Shown one piece after another: positions 47,610 to 56,070 of a DNA stretch of 64,000 nt. The DNA lies in IMG/VR virus record IMGVR_UViG_3300033153_004214, positions 81,012 to 145,011 of that record; one strand, written 5' to 3'. Numbering within the stretch: the first letter of the stretch is position 1; each line of letters begins with the position of its first letter. The DNA comes from a virus. Made by a program: the position numbers and the translations under genes. The notes below the pieces were generated by a model that made no database searches, was not told the DNA's origin, and saw only the letters and a program-made list of their open reading frames with translations.

Positions 47610-48444
47610 TTACGTTGCCCAGAAGTATAACTGGGACTCCTATAGTATCGTGCGGACTCTCTTCGAGGGGCTGCAGAAGGCTGGTCACCATGTCCAACTC
47701 TTTCCTGTGCTGCGTCCGCACACTAAGGCCGACGTAGTCATCGTTGCCAGTTCCTTCATCGAGCTATTCCCCGTCAAGAAGCCTCTCGTTGTTCTCGGCC
47801 TCTCTGACCCGGTTCACTTTGACAAGAAGCGCATGACCATCGCTGATCTCTACGTCACAATCTCCAGCAAGATTGCTGACAAGTTCAAGCTCCCTTGGAT
47901 GCCACCGTGGGCCGACAGTCGGTATTTTGTGGACAAGGGTGGGGGCCGGGAAGCTGACTGCGTGTTTCTCGGGGTTGGCAACCACCCTGCGGTGCCGGAG
48001 CGTCGGAAGATGGCTGACCAACTCAGGGCTGAGGGTCTCAAGGTTCTCGTCTACGGAAAAGGTTGGCCAGACCATCCTGACAACCATGGTCACGTAGTCG
48101 GGCGCGATCTGATTAAGGCATACTGTTCTGGGAAGGTCCTCGTGGACTTCTCGAACAAGGCTACCTCGATCAGTAGTCGCATCTTCCAGTCGATGATGTG
48201 TGGAACCCCGGTCTTGACAGCCGACAGGCTCGATGTGCGATCTCTCTTCAAGGTTGGCAAGGAGATTGTAACCTTCAATGAGAAGTCGCTTATCGGAGCT
48301 ACCAAGCGGATGCTCTCCCTTGACACCTCTCGCCGCATCATTGCTGCTGCCGGGCACATGGCTTGTGTTGAAAGGCATGACACGCAGCACAGGGTCAAGA
48401 CTCTACTCGATGCAATAGTGAACAAGTTCCCAAGACTGGGGTAA
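47599..48444 (+). CDS. CgeB-like glycosyltransferase
   Basis: 281 residues from TTG 47599 (GAGGAGG nine bases upstream). The N-terminus is a weak Rossmann half, and the C-terminal half (VLVYGKGWPD ... GRDLIKAYCSGKVLVDFSNK ... RIFQSMMCGTPVLTADR) matches family GT4/CgeB-type transferases. Last transferase of the cluster. Confidence 0.75.
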   Translation: MLIDYVAQKYNWDSYSIVRTLFEGLQKAGHHVQLFPVLRPHTKADVVIVASSFIELFPVKKPLVVLGLSDPVHFDKKRMTIADLYVTISSKIADKFKLPWMPPWADSRYFVDKGGGREADCVFLGVGNHPAVPERRKMADQLRAEGLKVLVYGKGWPDHPDNHGHVVGRDLIKAYCSGKVLVDFSNKATSISSRIFQSMMCGTPVLTADRLDVRSLFKVGKEIVTFNEKSLIGATKRMLSLDTSRRIIAAAGHMACVERHDTQHRVKTLLDAIVNKFPRLG

Positions 48445-48447
48445 CCG

Positions 48448-48675
48448 GTGACACGAGACAAGAAAGTAGCTCTTGCCATTGGTCGTGTTCTGAAGTATTG
48501 TAGGAATAAGGTGGAGATGACCCAGCAAGAGATCGCGGACGCTCTGGGGGTCTCCAGAACGCAGTACTGTAACTGTGAGAATGGACAAAGAGAAATGTCT
48601 CTTAACAAGTTCATCCTCTTCTGCCAAGCTGTCCACATCACGCCGGGCCAAGCCTTGCGCAATTTCCACATATAA
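48448..48675 (+). CDS. XRE-family HTH regulator
   Basis: 75 residues from GTG 48448. KVEMTQQEIADALGVSRTQY is the helix-turn-helix, followed by CENGQREMSLNKF, the usual next helices. It binds DNA as a small repressor-type protein. It may control the glycan cluster or the downstream intergenic region, which is rich in inverted repeats. Confidence 0.85.
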   Translation: MTRDKKVALAIGRVLKYCRNKVEMTQQEIADALGVSRTQYCNCENGQREMSLNKFILFCQAVHITPGQALRNFHI

Positions 48676-48807
48676 TCGTGCAGCAGCTTTTTGGTAGGCT
48701 GCGACTGCTTCCTTCTTGGTCTTGAAGTACCCAAGGTACTTTGTACGTCCATGGCAGGATATCTGAGCTTCCCACGGCTTACTTCGCTTCTTGTGGCCAG
48801 TACTATG
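48660..48807 (-). pseudogene. AP2-domain (HNH homing endonuclease) remnant
   Basis: The complementary strand encodes GHKKRSKPWEAQI, then RTKYLGYFKTKKEAVAAYQK and AAARLY, an AP2 DNA-binding domain as found at the end of HNH homing endonucleases. A stop precedes it in frame; the adjoining frame upstream (to about 48965) stays open, so one lost base near 48805 could link them. The 3' end runs into the antisense of the XRE gene. This is the only reverse-strand coding trace in the window. Confidence 0.6.
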
Positions 48808-49073
48808 TCAACACCCTCGATGGCCACCGCGCAAACGAGGTAATGAACGTCCCATCTTACCTCGTTTCCACGTTTCATCACCTTATTTCTGGCACACCAT
48901 ATCCTGTATCTCTTGTTCTGAAAAAGTACGAAGTGATGTGGTGTACTTTTTCGAGAGGCTACCACAACATGCTGAACTTCTTGACTTCAAATCCCAACTG
49001 CTCTAGAATAAGCACAACATGTTGGGGCAGGGTGCTTCTGAAAGTACCAGCATTTCGGAGGAACGACTAGGGG

Positions 49074-49254
49074 GCCTATTAGGGAGCCAAATAGGCATAC
49101 ATTGGTAAATGAAGGGGAATATATAAAAAGGGATATAGAGTCCAATGTATAGCTATTAGGAACCACATTGGCTCCCGAATGTTCTCGATCCCTTTTTCAA
49201 ATCTCCACGCTTCATCTCAGGATGTTTCAGGTGGAAACACCCTGATGGAGATTT
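49074..49254 (+). other. Intergenic region of nested inverted repeats
   Basis: GGGAGCCAA (49082-49090) pairs with TTGGCTCCC (49168-49176); inside it ATACATTGG (49097-49105) pairs with CCAATGTAT (49142-49150); GCCTATT (49074-49080) pairs alternatively with AATAGGC (49090-49096). Next, AAATCTCCA (49199-49207) pairs with TGGAGATTT (49246-49254), enclosing TCAGG/CCTGA and TGTTTC-AGGTG-GAAACA. This 600-base gap between the XRE gene and the head module holds no forward gene. It may be a regulatory RNA, an operator array or a replication/packaging site. Confidence 0.6.
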
Positions 49255-49314
49255 CAGACCGTACATTATGTTGACAGTAGAGAGTGCTCTGATTTTCACG
49301 ATTCAGGAGAAAAC

Positions 49315-50400
49315 GTGTCAGCGACCCTGCCAGTCTACAGATCAGCCCGCGAAGCCACAGGAGCAGTCCTGTCGGAAGAGCAGGTGGTCTCTGGTGATTT
49401 TGTCAAGGTAGGTGGCCCTGCACCCACCGCCGAGGGCGGCGAGGTCTTTGGCCGGATTGTTGCGGAAGATGACCCGGTCCTGCAGGGCAAGCGCCCGGCC
49501 CCGGGCAAGGTCATGGTGAAGATGGCCGACGGGTCCGTTCAGGAGTTCAGCCCTGAGGACCTTGAGAAGCAGCAGGCCATGGACGTGCCTCCTGAGTCAG
49601 TCAAGACACTATCAACTTCTGAAGATGACCAGATGATGAATGAGGTCTTGGCCGACCTGCAGCGCCGCCGGAAGCGCCGTTCCGACGATCCCTTCAAGGA
49701 TAAAGAGAAGAGCATGACCCAGCGTTTCGCGCAGCGGGGTCCGCTCACCCGCCTGAAGAAGTCGGACAAGATGAAGAAGCATTGGCGGGGTGTTCAGAAT
49801 CGTGCCTCGTACAAGGGCGGGGGACTTGCGCAGGAATCCCTTGAAGAGCAGGGACTCAATCAGCCGCAGTCGGAAGCGGACTTCGATCTTGATGATGAGG
49901 ACATGACCTCCGATGATCACTTTGGGACGCAGCCTGTTAAGATGGCATCCGAAGAGATCATCGACTCTGAAGAGGCATGGATGTTGACGCAGCGAACCTT
50001 CGAGCTTGCTGACGACATCATCCGCTCTCTGTCGGTTCATAAGGGGATGGTTTACTTTGAGAGCATGGATGACAATGCTGAAGAGGGCACGGTTACTGTC
50101 GTGCTCAATGGCATGGCTCCTCGGGAGATCATTGACCAGTTTATGGCGAATGCCGAGGACGAGATCGATATTCAGTTGATCGAGGAGCCTGAAGGTTCCA
50201 TGGAGGACAAGGACCTCCGTGGTCGGTGGGTTGTACAAGCTCGCGTTATTCTCCCCGAGGAAGAGTTCGAGGAGGAAGAGGACGAGCTTGCCGATGACAA
50301 TGAGGCGTACAAGAATCGTGGGAAGTACCCGGGCGAGATTTCTGTGGATGAGATTGATAGCGCCGGGGTTGGGGCGGCTGCACCGCAGGAGGTAGAGTAA
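49315..50400 (+). CDS. Putative head-module protein, acidic and helical
   Basis: 361 residues from GTG 49315 (CAGGAG upstream). A beta-rich start (SGDFVKVGGPAP, FGRIVAEDD) is followed by a basic helical part (RRRKRRSDDPFKDKEKS) and an acidic C-terminus. It begins the capsid gene run, so a virion role is likely from position. No family recognised. Confidence 0.65.
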   Translation: MSATLPVYRSAREATGAVLSEEQVVSGDFVKVGGPAPTAEGGEVFGRIVAEDDPVLQGKRPAPGKVMVKMADGSVQEFSPEDLEKQQAMDVPPESVKTLSTSEDDQMMNEVLADLQRRRKRRSDDPFKDKEKSMTQRFAQRGPLTRLKKSDKMKKHWRGVQNRASYKGGGLAQESLEEQGLNQPQSEADFDLDDEDMTSDDHFGTQPVKMASEEIIDSEEAWMLTQRTFELADDIIRSLSVHKGMVYFESMDDNAEEGTVTVVLNGMAPREIIDQFMANAEDEIDIQLIEEPEGSMEDKDLRGRWVVQARVILPEEEFEEEEDELADDNEAYKNRGKYPGEISVDEIDSAGVGAAAPQEVE

Positions 50401-50744
50401 TGCTAAGATCGTCACAGATTACTGCTTTTGTCTACGAGACACAGGAACTCCGGTGTGCGCTTCCTATTCACCGATCCGGCGCAGGCTTCATGCTTTGCAA
50501 CTACTCGACGGCAGAGCGCACTGTGTCTTTCGAGCAGAGCGATGATGGCGTCGTGTGGACTGCCGTGACTGCATACGGGACTGTAACGCTACCCGCTTAT
50601 GGGATTGGCGTTGGGTATTTCAAGGTCGAAGGGGACCCGAAAAGGCTTCGAGTCAAGCTGGACGCGCGGGCGGATGGGGATGGCGTGTTTGTGCAGTTGA
50701 CGACTCCTGCACCACGCCCTGACCAGCCGTTGCTGTCGTCCTAG
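50400..50744 (+). CDS. Small beta-sandwich virion protein (tentative)
   Basis: 114 residues, ATG overlapping the previous TAA. Strand-rich with RTVSFEQSDDGVVWTAVTAY, similar in pattern to the protein at 28293. Such small beta-sandwiches in head modules are often decoration or head-fibre proteins. Position supports this; sequence alone does not prove it. Confidence 0.6.
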   Translation: MLRSSQITAFVYETQELRCALPIHRSGAGFMLCNYSTAERTVSFEQSDDGVVWTAVTAYGTVTLPAYGIGVGYFKVEGDPKRLRVKLDARADGDGVFVQLTTPAPRPDQPLLSS

Positions 50745-50767
50745 TTGAAGATGACGAGGTAGGCCAG

Positions 50768-50808
50768 TGGGCTACAGCCTCCTCAGCGGATTGTTTCTGC
50801 GTAGCCCA
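50768..50808 (+). other. Hairpin between two small head genes
   Basis: TGGGCTAC (50768-50775) pairs with GTAGCCCA (50801-50808) around a 25-base loop, in the 87-base gap before GGAGGAGG and GTG 50832. No U-tract, so RNA processing or translation control rather than termination. Confidence 0.45.
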
Positions 50809-50831
50809 AGATTGAATGGAGGAGGTGTTTT

Positions 50832-51224
50832 GTGAACAGGGATAGCAGAGTTGTCGTGGCGCGGGAGTTGGTCTCGGGCGCGGATGCGCAGGTCCTCGCG
50901 GGTCCGTGGCCTCTCGACAGCATCAAGGACTGGAAGCACAAGTTCTCGATGATCGTCTACAACCGGGGCAACGTTGACCATCTTGGCTATGACCTCGTCG
51001 TCAGGGCGGAGTACTACGATGGCTCGGCGTGGCAGACTGCCCCGCAGCCGGATGGCGCGGGTAATGCCCAGATCACCGTCAAGGCGCAGGCCGAGAAGAC
51101 GCTGGAGTTTTACTTCCCCAAGGGGACGCAGTTCCGGCTCGTTGGCTGGGGTGTCAGCGGTGACACCGAGGGCCGCATCGAGATGATCGAGGTGCCGTTC
51201 GAGAGCAACATCAGCGACCGGTAG
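50832..51224 (+). CDS. Beta-rich virion protein (tentative)
   Basis: 130 residues from GTG 50832 with GGAGGAGG upstream. Alternating strands (HKFSMIVYNRGNVDHLGYDL, AEYYDGSAWQTAP) suggest an Ig-like or beta-sandwich fold, as in decoration proteins. No enzyme motif. Strong Shine-Dalgarno implies high expression, as for a structural protein. Confidence 0.6.
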   Translation: MNRDSRVVVARELVSGADAQVLAGPWPLDSIKDWKHKFSMIVYNRGNVDHLGYDLVVRAEYYDGSAWQTAPQPDGAGNAQITVKAQAEKTLEFYFPKGTQFRLVGWGVSGDTEGRIEMIEVPFESNISDR

Positions 51225-51256
51225 CCAAGCCCGGCGGGCGGCATGAGGAGTCGAGC

Positions 51257-51985
51257 GTGCGATCTCCAATCCACCGCACCAGTGGAACCCCGAGGTTCCT
51301 TGAGAGCCTTCTGGAGAAGCTCGACTCCTCTGCCGCTGCGCTGATTAGAAGCCGAATGATTATGATTCAGACGCAACTGGCTAAGCTTGGCGGTGAGACG
51401 AAGCCGAACTGGCCGGTGATCGCGTACAACATTCGGCTCATGATCGAGGCTTGGTTGAAGGCCGCGATGTCCGAGGGGTTGGAGACTCCGAGTAAGCGCG
51501 AACTGCTGGAGATGTTTACGACGGTTGCCGTGGGGGCCTACGAAAAGCCCCTTACCACTCCGGTACGAGCGCCGAAGGCTAACCTCGATGGCCGTAAGCG
51601 GAAGAAGAAGAGGTCCAAGGATGCCAAGGATACTCCCGGTAGGCGACCCAACCGTAAGGCGGAAGCCGCTGATGAAGGACGGCGTTCGCCTGCGGACATT
51701 GCCCGAGAGGCTGTTGAAGAAGCTATCGACGCTGCCATACGTGGATGTGCGGCGCGGGCGGGGAGCCGAGAAGATGACCATAGTTCTCCCGAACGGGGAG
51801 AGTTACCTTCTCGACATCGATCATGTGAGGCTCTTTCTGGAAACCGTGGGTGTCGAGAAGGGCGAGCCTCTGGAAAAGGTTTTGGACTTCCTGTTCAACT
51901 TCCGCGCAGTGACGCTCGATCTCAGGACGCTTTTGCCGACAGTGACATACGAACGCGACAAACGCTTAAGTCCGTGGGGGCCTAA
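51257..51985 (+). CDS. Helical head-module protein, 3' part doubtful
   Basis: 242 residues as read from the GTG at 51257. The first 125 are convincing (FLESLLEKLDSSAAALIRSR, NIRLMIEAWLKAAMSEGLET). The last 115 overlap a better gene in another frame (51621-51992) and look like a shadow. A lost base near 51600-51620 would let this gene stop just before 51640. Function unknown. Confidence 0.5.
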   Translation: MRSPIHRTSGTPRFLESLLEKLDSSAAALIRSRMIMIQTQLAKLGGETKPNWPVIAYNIRLMIEAWLKAAMSEGLETPSKRELLEMFTTVAVGAYEKPLTTPVRAPKANLDGRKRKKKRSKDAKDTPGRRPNRKAEAADEGRRSPADIAREAVEEAIDAAIRGCAARAGSREDDHSSPERGELPSRHRSCEALSGNRGCREGRASGKGFGLPVQLPRSDARSQDAFADSDIRTRQTLKSVGA

Positions 51986-51992
51986 GAAATGA
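51621..51992 (+). CDS. Hypothetical head-module protein
   Basis: 123 residues from ATG 51621 (AGAGG upstream); ATG 51672 is an alternative. MTIVLPNGESYLLDIDHVRL and FLFNFRAVTLDLRTLL look like a small alpha/beta protein. Its TGA overlaps the ATG of the prohead protease gene (ATGA), so the two are translationally coupled. Confidence 0.65.
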   Translation: MPRILPVGDPTVRRKPLMKDGVRLRTLPERLLKKLSTLPYVDVRRGRGAEKMTIVLPNGESYLLDIDHVRLFLETVGVEKGEPLEKVLDFLFNFRAVTLDLRTLLPTVTYERDKRLSPWGPKK

Positions 51993-53500
51993 ACGATACT
52001 GTCAAGGAACTGCGGAAGCTCAGCGAGAGCACTCCGAACTTTGAGTTCACTGTCGATACCTCGAAGACAAAGCTCATCGAGTCGAAGGATGAGAGAACCG
52101 GTGAGGTCCAGAAGCGCATGGTCGTAGAGGGCCTCTTTTCCAAGGCAGGCGCTGTCACCGGGAACCGCCGCAGATATGGGTTGAAAGTCTGGGAGCGCAA
52201 TCTTGCCGCTGACAGCCCATTCACGGAGAGGTTGAAGAAGCGTAAGGTCGTTGGGATGCTTGAGCACCCTCAGGACGATCCTGACTACGCGAACGTTTCG
52301 CACCTCTTTGAAGATGTCCAGATCAGGCCCAACGGCGACATCTGGGCGCGTGTGACTGTGATGAAGACGCCCAAGGGGGCGATTCTCGAAGAACTGTTCA
52401 CACTTGGCGTGCCTGTTGGCGCGTCGAGTCGGGGAGAAGGTAGTACGACACTGGCAGAGGATGGCTTTGAAGACGTAGACGATGACTACGTGCTGGAGAC
52501 GTGGGACTTCGTACATACCCCCGCTCTTGCCGAGGCCGCTGCCAGCCCTGTCAAGGAATCATTGGAGAAGGGGAAGGGGTCGAAGCCCATGAAGGAGTCC
52601 ATCCAGAAGGCGAAGTCGTTCCTTGAGGAGCACAAGGGCGGTGTCGCTGCCCTTGGTACCACCAAGCTCGTGGAGACGCATCTTCGCGCGGTCGAGCACC
52701 TCGGTACCCTGTCGGAAGACAAGGACATTGAGGCTGCTGAAATGCGTGGGCGTCTTGCTGAGTTTGCCTCGCAGCTTTCGGTGGCGCTGACCGAGAGCAC
52801 GAAGAGCAAGGGCGACAAGGTCAAGGACGAGATCAACGACCAGTATCCTACCGCTATCGAGGGCATCACGGCGGTCATGGAGAATCTTGTCAAGCGGAAT
52901 CAGGAACTCGAAGAGGCCGCGAAGAAGGGCGGCGACCCCGAGGTCACGAAGCAGCTTGAGGACCTTCAGAAGCGGTACGACACCGCCATGCGGATCGGCA
53001 ACGATCTCGTGAAGAAGACCCGACGTTCTGTGGCTGAGAGGCAGCGGTTGGAGAAGAAGTATGCCGCGTCTCTCGCTCTGAATGAGAAGATCATTCAGAC
53101 GATTCGTGACCGGGACCTCAAGGAGAAGGTCGAGGCTGTTTGCGGGAAGCTCCCTCGCCTCGGCCTCGTCAAGGAGCAACTTCTCGCGTGCAAGACGATG
53201 AAGGAATTGCAGGAGAAGCTTGATACTTTCTCGGCGCTTATTGAAGGCGACAAGAAGGAGAAGAAGACGGAGTCGAAGAAGCCCGGGAAGAAGAAGTCCA
53301 CCCCCAGAGGTGCGGTTCGTGAGTCTATGCCCTCCAAGACCACTGAAAAGGGCAAGCGGACGCGCGAGTTGGCACCCGCTGGTTTGAAGCCGAAGTCGCT
53401 TTTTGGGAAGCTCGCGGAGCGCGAGGGACGCAGCACCAAGTCGAACCGGGCTGCGGAAGTTAAGGCCGAGCGTGAGGCGAAGTACCCCAATCGGAAGTAG
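51989..53500 (+). CDS. Prohead protease fused to scaffold (T4 gp21-gp22 type)
   Basis: 503 residues. Residues 1-185 match the T4 gp21-type protease: TGNRRRYGLKVWE, VVGMLEHPQDDPD (catalytic His), VSHLFEDVQI, VMKTPKGAILEELF and VGASSRGEGS (catalytic Ser). Residues about 190-440 are a long helical, coiled-coil region as in scaffold/core proteins, and the end is very basic. ALAEAAASP at about residue 180 gives LAE|A (cut at 52534/52535), just where the protease ends, so self-release of the scaffold is likely. In T4 these are separate genes 21 and 22. Confidence 0.88.
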   Translation: MNDTVKELRKLSESTPNFEFTVDTSKTKLIESKDERTGEVQKRMVVEGLFSKAGAVTGNRRRYGLKVWERNLAADSPFTERLKKRKVVGMLEHPQDDPDYANVSHLFEDVQIRPNGDIWARVTVMKTPKGAILEELFTLGVPVGASSRGEGSTTLAEDGFEDVDDDYVLETWDFVHTPALAEAAASPVKESLEKGKGSKPMKESIQKAKSFLEEHKGGVAALGTTKLVETHLRAVEHLGTLSEDKDIEAAEMRGRLAEFASQLSVALTESTKSKGDKVKDEINDQYPTAIEGITAVMENLVKRNQELEEAAKKGGDPEVTKQLEDLQKRYDTAMRIGNDLVKKTRRSVAERQRLEKKYAASLALNEKIIQTIRDRDLKEKVEAVCGKLPRLGLVKEQLLACKTMKELQEKLDTFSALIEGDKKEKKTESKKPGKKKSTPRGAVRESMPSKTTEKGKRTRELAPAGLKPKSLFGKLAEREGRSTKSNRAAEVKAEREAKYPNRK

Positions 53501-53571
53501 CCAGTAGGGGATGACGGTATTCGTGTTGTAGCCGTTGCCGTACCACAGTGAACGAGAACGGGAGGTTTACC

Positions 53572-55074
53572 ATGAAGGCAGCGAAGGCGGCACGGACGCT
53601 TGCGAAGCTCCGTGAGAAGATCGCCGCCAAGCGTCACGCGCAGGAGCGGGCCATTGAGTCCCGCCGCGAGATGCTGGAGACGGTGGCGAATCAGGCTGAC
53701 AGGCTCATCGAGAAGTGGTCTCGCGTTCCTCGCACGGGTGTCATCCGTGGCCTTGAGAACGAAGACCCACGCATCAAGGAGTTCGACCTTCTTGAGGGCG
53801 TCGAGGACCCGACCAAGCGCCGCGTTCTGGCGATGCTTTACGAGAACGCGCAGAAGTTCATCTCGCGCATGAACGAGACCACACGTGCGTTCATGGTCGG
53901 CCCCTACGAGAAGTCGATTTTCGGCATCATTCGCGCGGTCTACGCGAACACGATCCTTGACCGGCTCGTGTCCGTCCAGCCGCTCGATGCGCCGACCGGT
54001 CGCGTGTTCTACCTCGATGTCCGCTACACCGACACCAAGGGGAACATCAAGGCCGGGACCCGTGCTTTCGATGCGACGGTTGGTCCCTCGAAGGGCATCG
54101 GCTATCCTTCGGAGGTCGTCGAGGAGGAGTCCGTCTTCGTCGGTGACGGCGCGACTTCTGCGATGAGTGGAACGCTTGACTGGAGGCCATTGCGCCCCGG
54201 GACCGTGACCTTTACGGATGGCACACAGGTCGTGCGTGACGATGGCGCGGGCAATCTCGTCGGTGACGCCTATTCGGGCGGCACGATCAACTACGCGACG
54301 GGTGCATACTCGTTCAGCTTCCTCTCCGCGCCAACATCGGGCGACGAGGTGACGTGCAGCTACGAGTACAACATGGAGGCAAACGAGCGCATTCCGATGA
54401 TGGACGTTGTGCTCACCTCCACGCCTGTCACGGCCCGGCAGTTCAAGCTCCGCGCCCGCTGGTCGCTTGAAGCCGAGCAGGACCTCAAGGCTTACCACGG
54501 TCTCTCTGCCGAGGACGAGATCGTGCAATACCAGGCCAACGAGGTCAACCGGGAACTGTGCTACCGCGTCATCCGCACGCTCCGCCAGATCGCGGCGGCG
54601 GGCAGCGTGACGTGGGACGGCACACCTCCCGCTGGCGTGCCGTGGAAGTGGCACAAGGAGGAACTGTTCGATAAGTTCGTGCAGTGCTCCGAACTCATCT
54701 TCGCCGCGACTCAGCGGTGGGGTGCCACGTGGACCGTCATGGGCACGGACGTGGCGAGGATCGTCCAGACCCTCGACCGCTTCGTGCCTGCAGGTCAGGT
54801 CAACAAGGAGTCGGCGGGTATCCAGTACATCGGGACCCTTGGCGACTTCGAGTGCTTCAAGGACCCGACCATTCCGCAGTCCGAGTGGCTCATGGGCTAC
54901 AAGGGCGACGGTCTTATGTACACCGGCTTCATCCACGCGGTGTACCTCGGCCTCTACACGACGCCGACGATCACTCTCGATGACTTCATCTCCCGCAAGG
55001 GGATGGCGACTCGCGCGGCGCAGAAGGTGATCAACTCGCGACTCTACGCGAAGGGCCAGATCACCTACTCGTAG
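53572..55074 (+). CDS. Major capsid protein, T4 gp23-like
   Basis: 500 residues from ATG 53572 (GGGAGG upstream). VSVQPLDAPTGRVFYLDVRY, PVTARQFKLRARWSLEAEQD and DLKAYHGLSAEDEI are the core signatures of gp23-type HK97-fold capsid proteins. A beta-rich insertion (about residues 200-270, GTVTFTDGTQVV ... NYATGAYSFSF) matches the extra domain of jumbo-phage homologues. FDLLEGVEDP contains LLE|G at residues 75/76 (53796/53797), near the position of the T4 maturation cut. Codon use is GC-rich at third positions, as for a highly expressed gene. Confidence 0.93.
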   Translation: MKAAKAARTLAKLREKIAAKRHAQERAIESRREMLETVANQADRLIEKWSRVPRTGVIRGLENEDPRIKEFDLLEGVEDPTKRRVLAMLYENAQKFISRMNETTRAFMVGPYEKSIFGIIRAVYANTILDRLVSVQPLDAPTGRVFYLDVRYTDTKGNIKAGTRAFDATVGPSKGIGYPSEVVEEESVFVGDGATSAMSGTLDWRPLRPGTVTFTDGTQVVRDDGAGNLVGDAYSGGTINYATGAYSFSFLSAPTSGDEVTCSYEYNMEANERIPMMDVVLTSTPVTARQFKLRARWSLEAEQDLKAYHGLSAEDEIVQYQANEVNRELCYRVIRTLRQIAAAGSVTWDGTPPAGVPWKWHKEELFDKFVQCSELIFAATQRWGATWTVMGTDVARIVQTLDRFVPAGQVNKESAGIQYIGTLGDFECFKDPTIPQSEWLMGYKGDGLMYTGFIHAVYLGLYTTPTITLDDFISRKGMATRAAQKVINSRLYAKGQITYS

Positions 55075-55084
55075 GTGATCGCCC

Positions 55085-55147
55085 ACACGGTCGGCCCGAC
55101 CGTGTTGATGCCAACCGGTGGGGGGCCGAGAGGCCCCCCACTTTCGC
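55085..55147 (+). terminator. Hairpin plus strong terminator after the capsid gene
   Basis: ACACGGTC/GACCGTGT (55085-55105) is followed by GTGGGGGGCC-GAGA-GGCCCCCCAC (55118-55141) and TTTCGCTT. The second is a textbook rho-independent terminator, matching strong, separate capsid expression. Confidence 0.9.
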
Positions 55148-55167
55148 TTGGGGAAAGGGGGACGGTG

Positions 55168-56067
55168 ATGGGTAGCAAGAGATTTGCAAATTTGAATGGT
55201 TTTCCTGTAATTTTGCCGACACCGAGAGGTGGGCAGCGTGTCTTCCGCTCCGGTGAGTTCACTACCGAGTCATGGTTCTCTCGGTTCCAAGGAAACGGTC
55301 AACTCACGGAAGTTGATGACTCTTACACACCTGCCAAGGTCCGTAAGCCAAAAAGTCTCGCAATCAAGCGGCCAGTCAATTTCAATTCACCGGTCACTCC
55401 GCCAAGGGTTGGCCCGTGTGCGTTGTCGTGCCAGACTGCGTGCCAGAACAGTTGCGAGCTTGCCTGTGAATCGACCAAGCAGAACATTGTCGTCCATGCG
55501 AACTACGAACAGATCGGTGACACGTTCTTCTGTAGGCATTGCGATTGGAGCACGCAAAAGCCGGAGCGTGTCGCGGCGCACATGCAGCACTATCACCCGG
55601 ATGCAGAATCGGGACCCGAGCAGGAGCAGGGGTTTGCGAACGCGACTGATCCGGCTGGTGGGCCAAGGGCCAGTGGGGCATCCGCTCCACGTCCATCAGT
55701 TGGGAGGTCAGCCGTCCCCCCGCAGACCCCTGCTTCCCTCGGGTCCCTTGATGATGATGTTGATGAGAATACGAAGTGGTGGTACCGGCGCAACGGGGAG
55801 CTTTTCTGCAAGACGTGCGAGGTTGTTGGCCACGGATGGAAGACCTCGCACATGGATGCGATGCTTCGGCACTGTGTCAAGTACCACGAGATGCCAGAAG
55901 AAGAGGCGAAGATGCCGGAGCCTCCTGTTCCGGCACCTGATTCTGAGATCGTCGTTGAGGAGCCGGGGGCAGCAGGTTGGAAGTGTAAGGACTGTGGTCG
56001 CAGCTTTAAGACGAAAGGTGGCTTGAGCACACATAGCCGTTACTGCAAGGGTAATAGCGAGGAGTAG
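55168..56067 (+). CDS. Zinc-finger virion-module protein with a CxxxC ladder
   Basis: 299 residues from ATG 55168, chosen because the terminator ends just before it. CALSCQTACQNSCELACE places five Cys exactly four apart. Three zinc fingers follow: FFCRHCDW ... HMQHYH, LFCKTCEV ... HCVKYH and WKCKDCGR ... HSRYC. The middle is Pro/Ala-rich. It lies between the capsid and neck genes, so a virion or DNA-entry role is possible. Confidence 0.7.
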   Translation: MGSKRFANLNGFPVILPTPRGGQRVFRSGEFTTESWFSRFQGNGQLTEVDDSYTPAKVRKPKSLAIKRPVNFNSPVTPPRVGPCALSCQTACQNSCELACESTKQNIVVHANYEQIGDTFFCRHCDWSTQKPERVAAHMQHYHPDAESGPEQEQGFANATDPAGGPRASGASAPRPSVGRSAVPPQTPASLGSLDDDVDENTKWWYRRNGELFCKTCEVVGHGWKTSHMDAMLRHCVKYHEMPEEEAKMPEPPVPAPDSEIVVEEPGAAGWKCKDCGRSFKTKGGLSTHSRYCKGNSEE

Positions 56068-56070
56068 GCC

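Noticed and set aside
49271-49299. Promoter at TTGACA 49271 before the head module
   Set aside because: No acceptable -10 is present at 15-19 bases, so it does not fit the promoter set.
53095-55086. 663-codon reverse-strand open frame opposite the capsid gene
   Set aside because: It exists because the capsid gene avoids certain codons; its sequence is Arg/Leu/His-rich with no motif, has no Shine-Dalgarno and opposes two clear genes.
55075-55167. N-terminal extension of the 55168 protein
   Set aside because: The extra 31 codons are the two terminator hairpins after the capsid gene.
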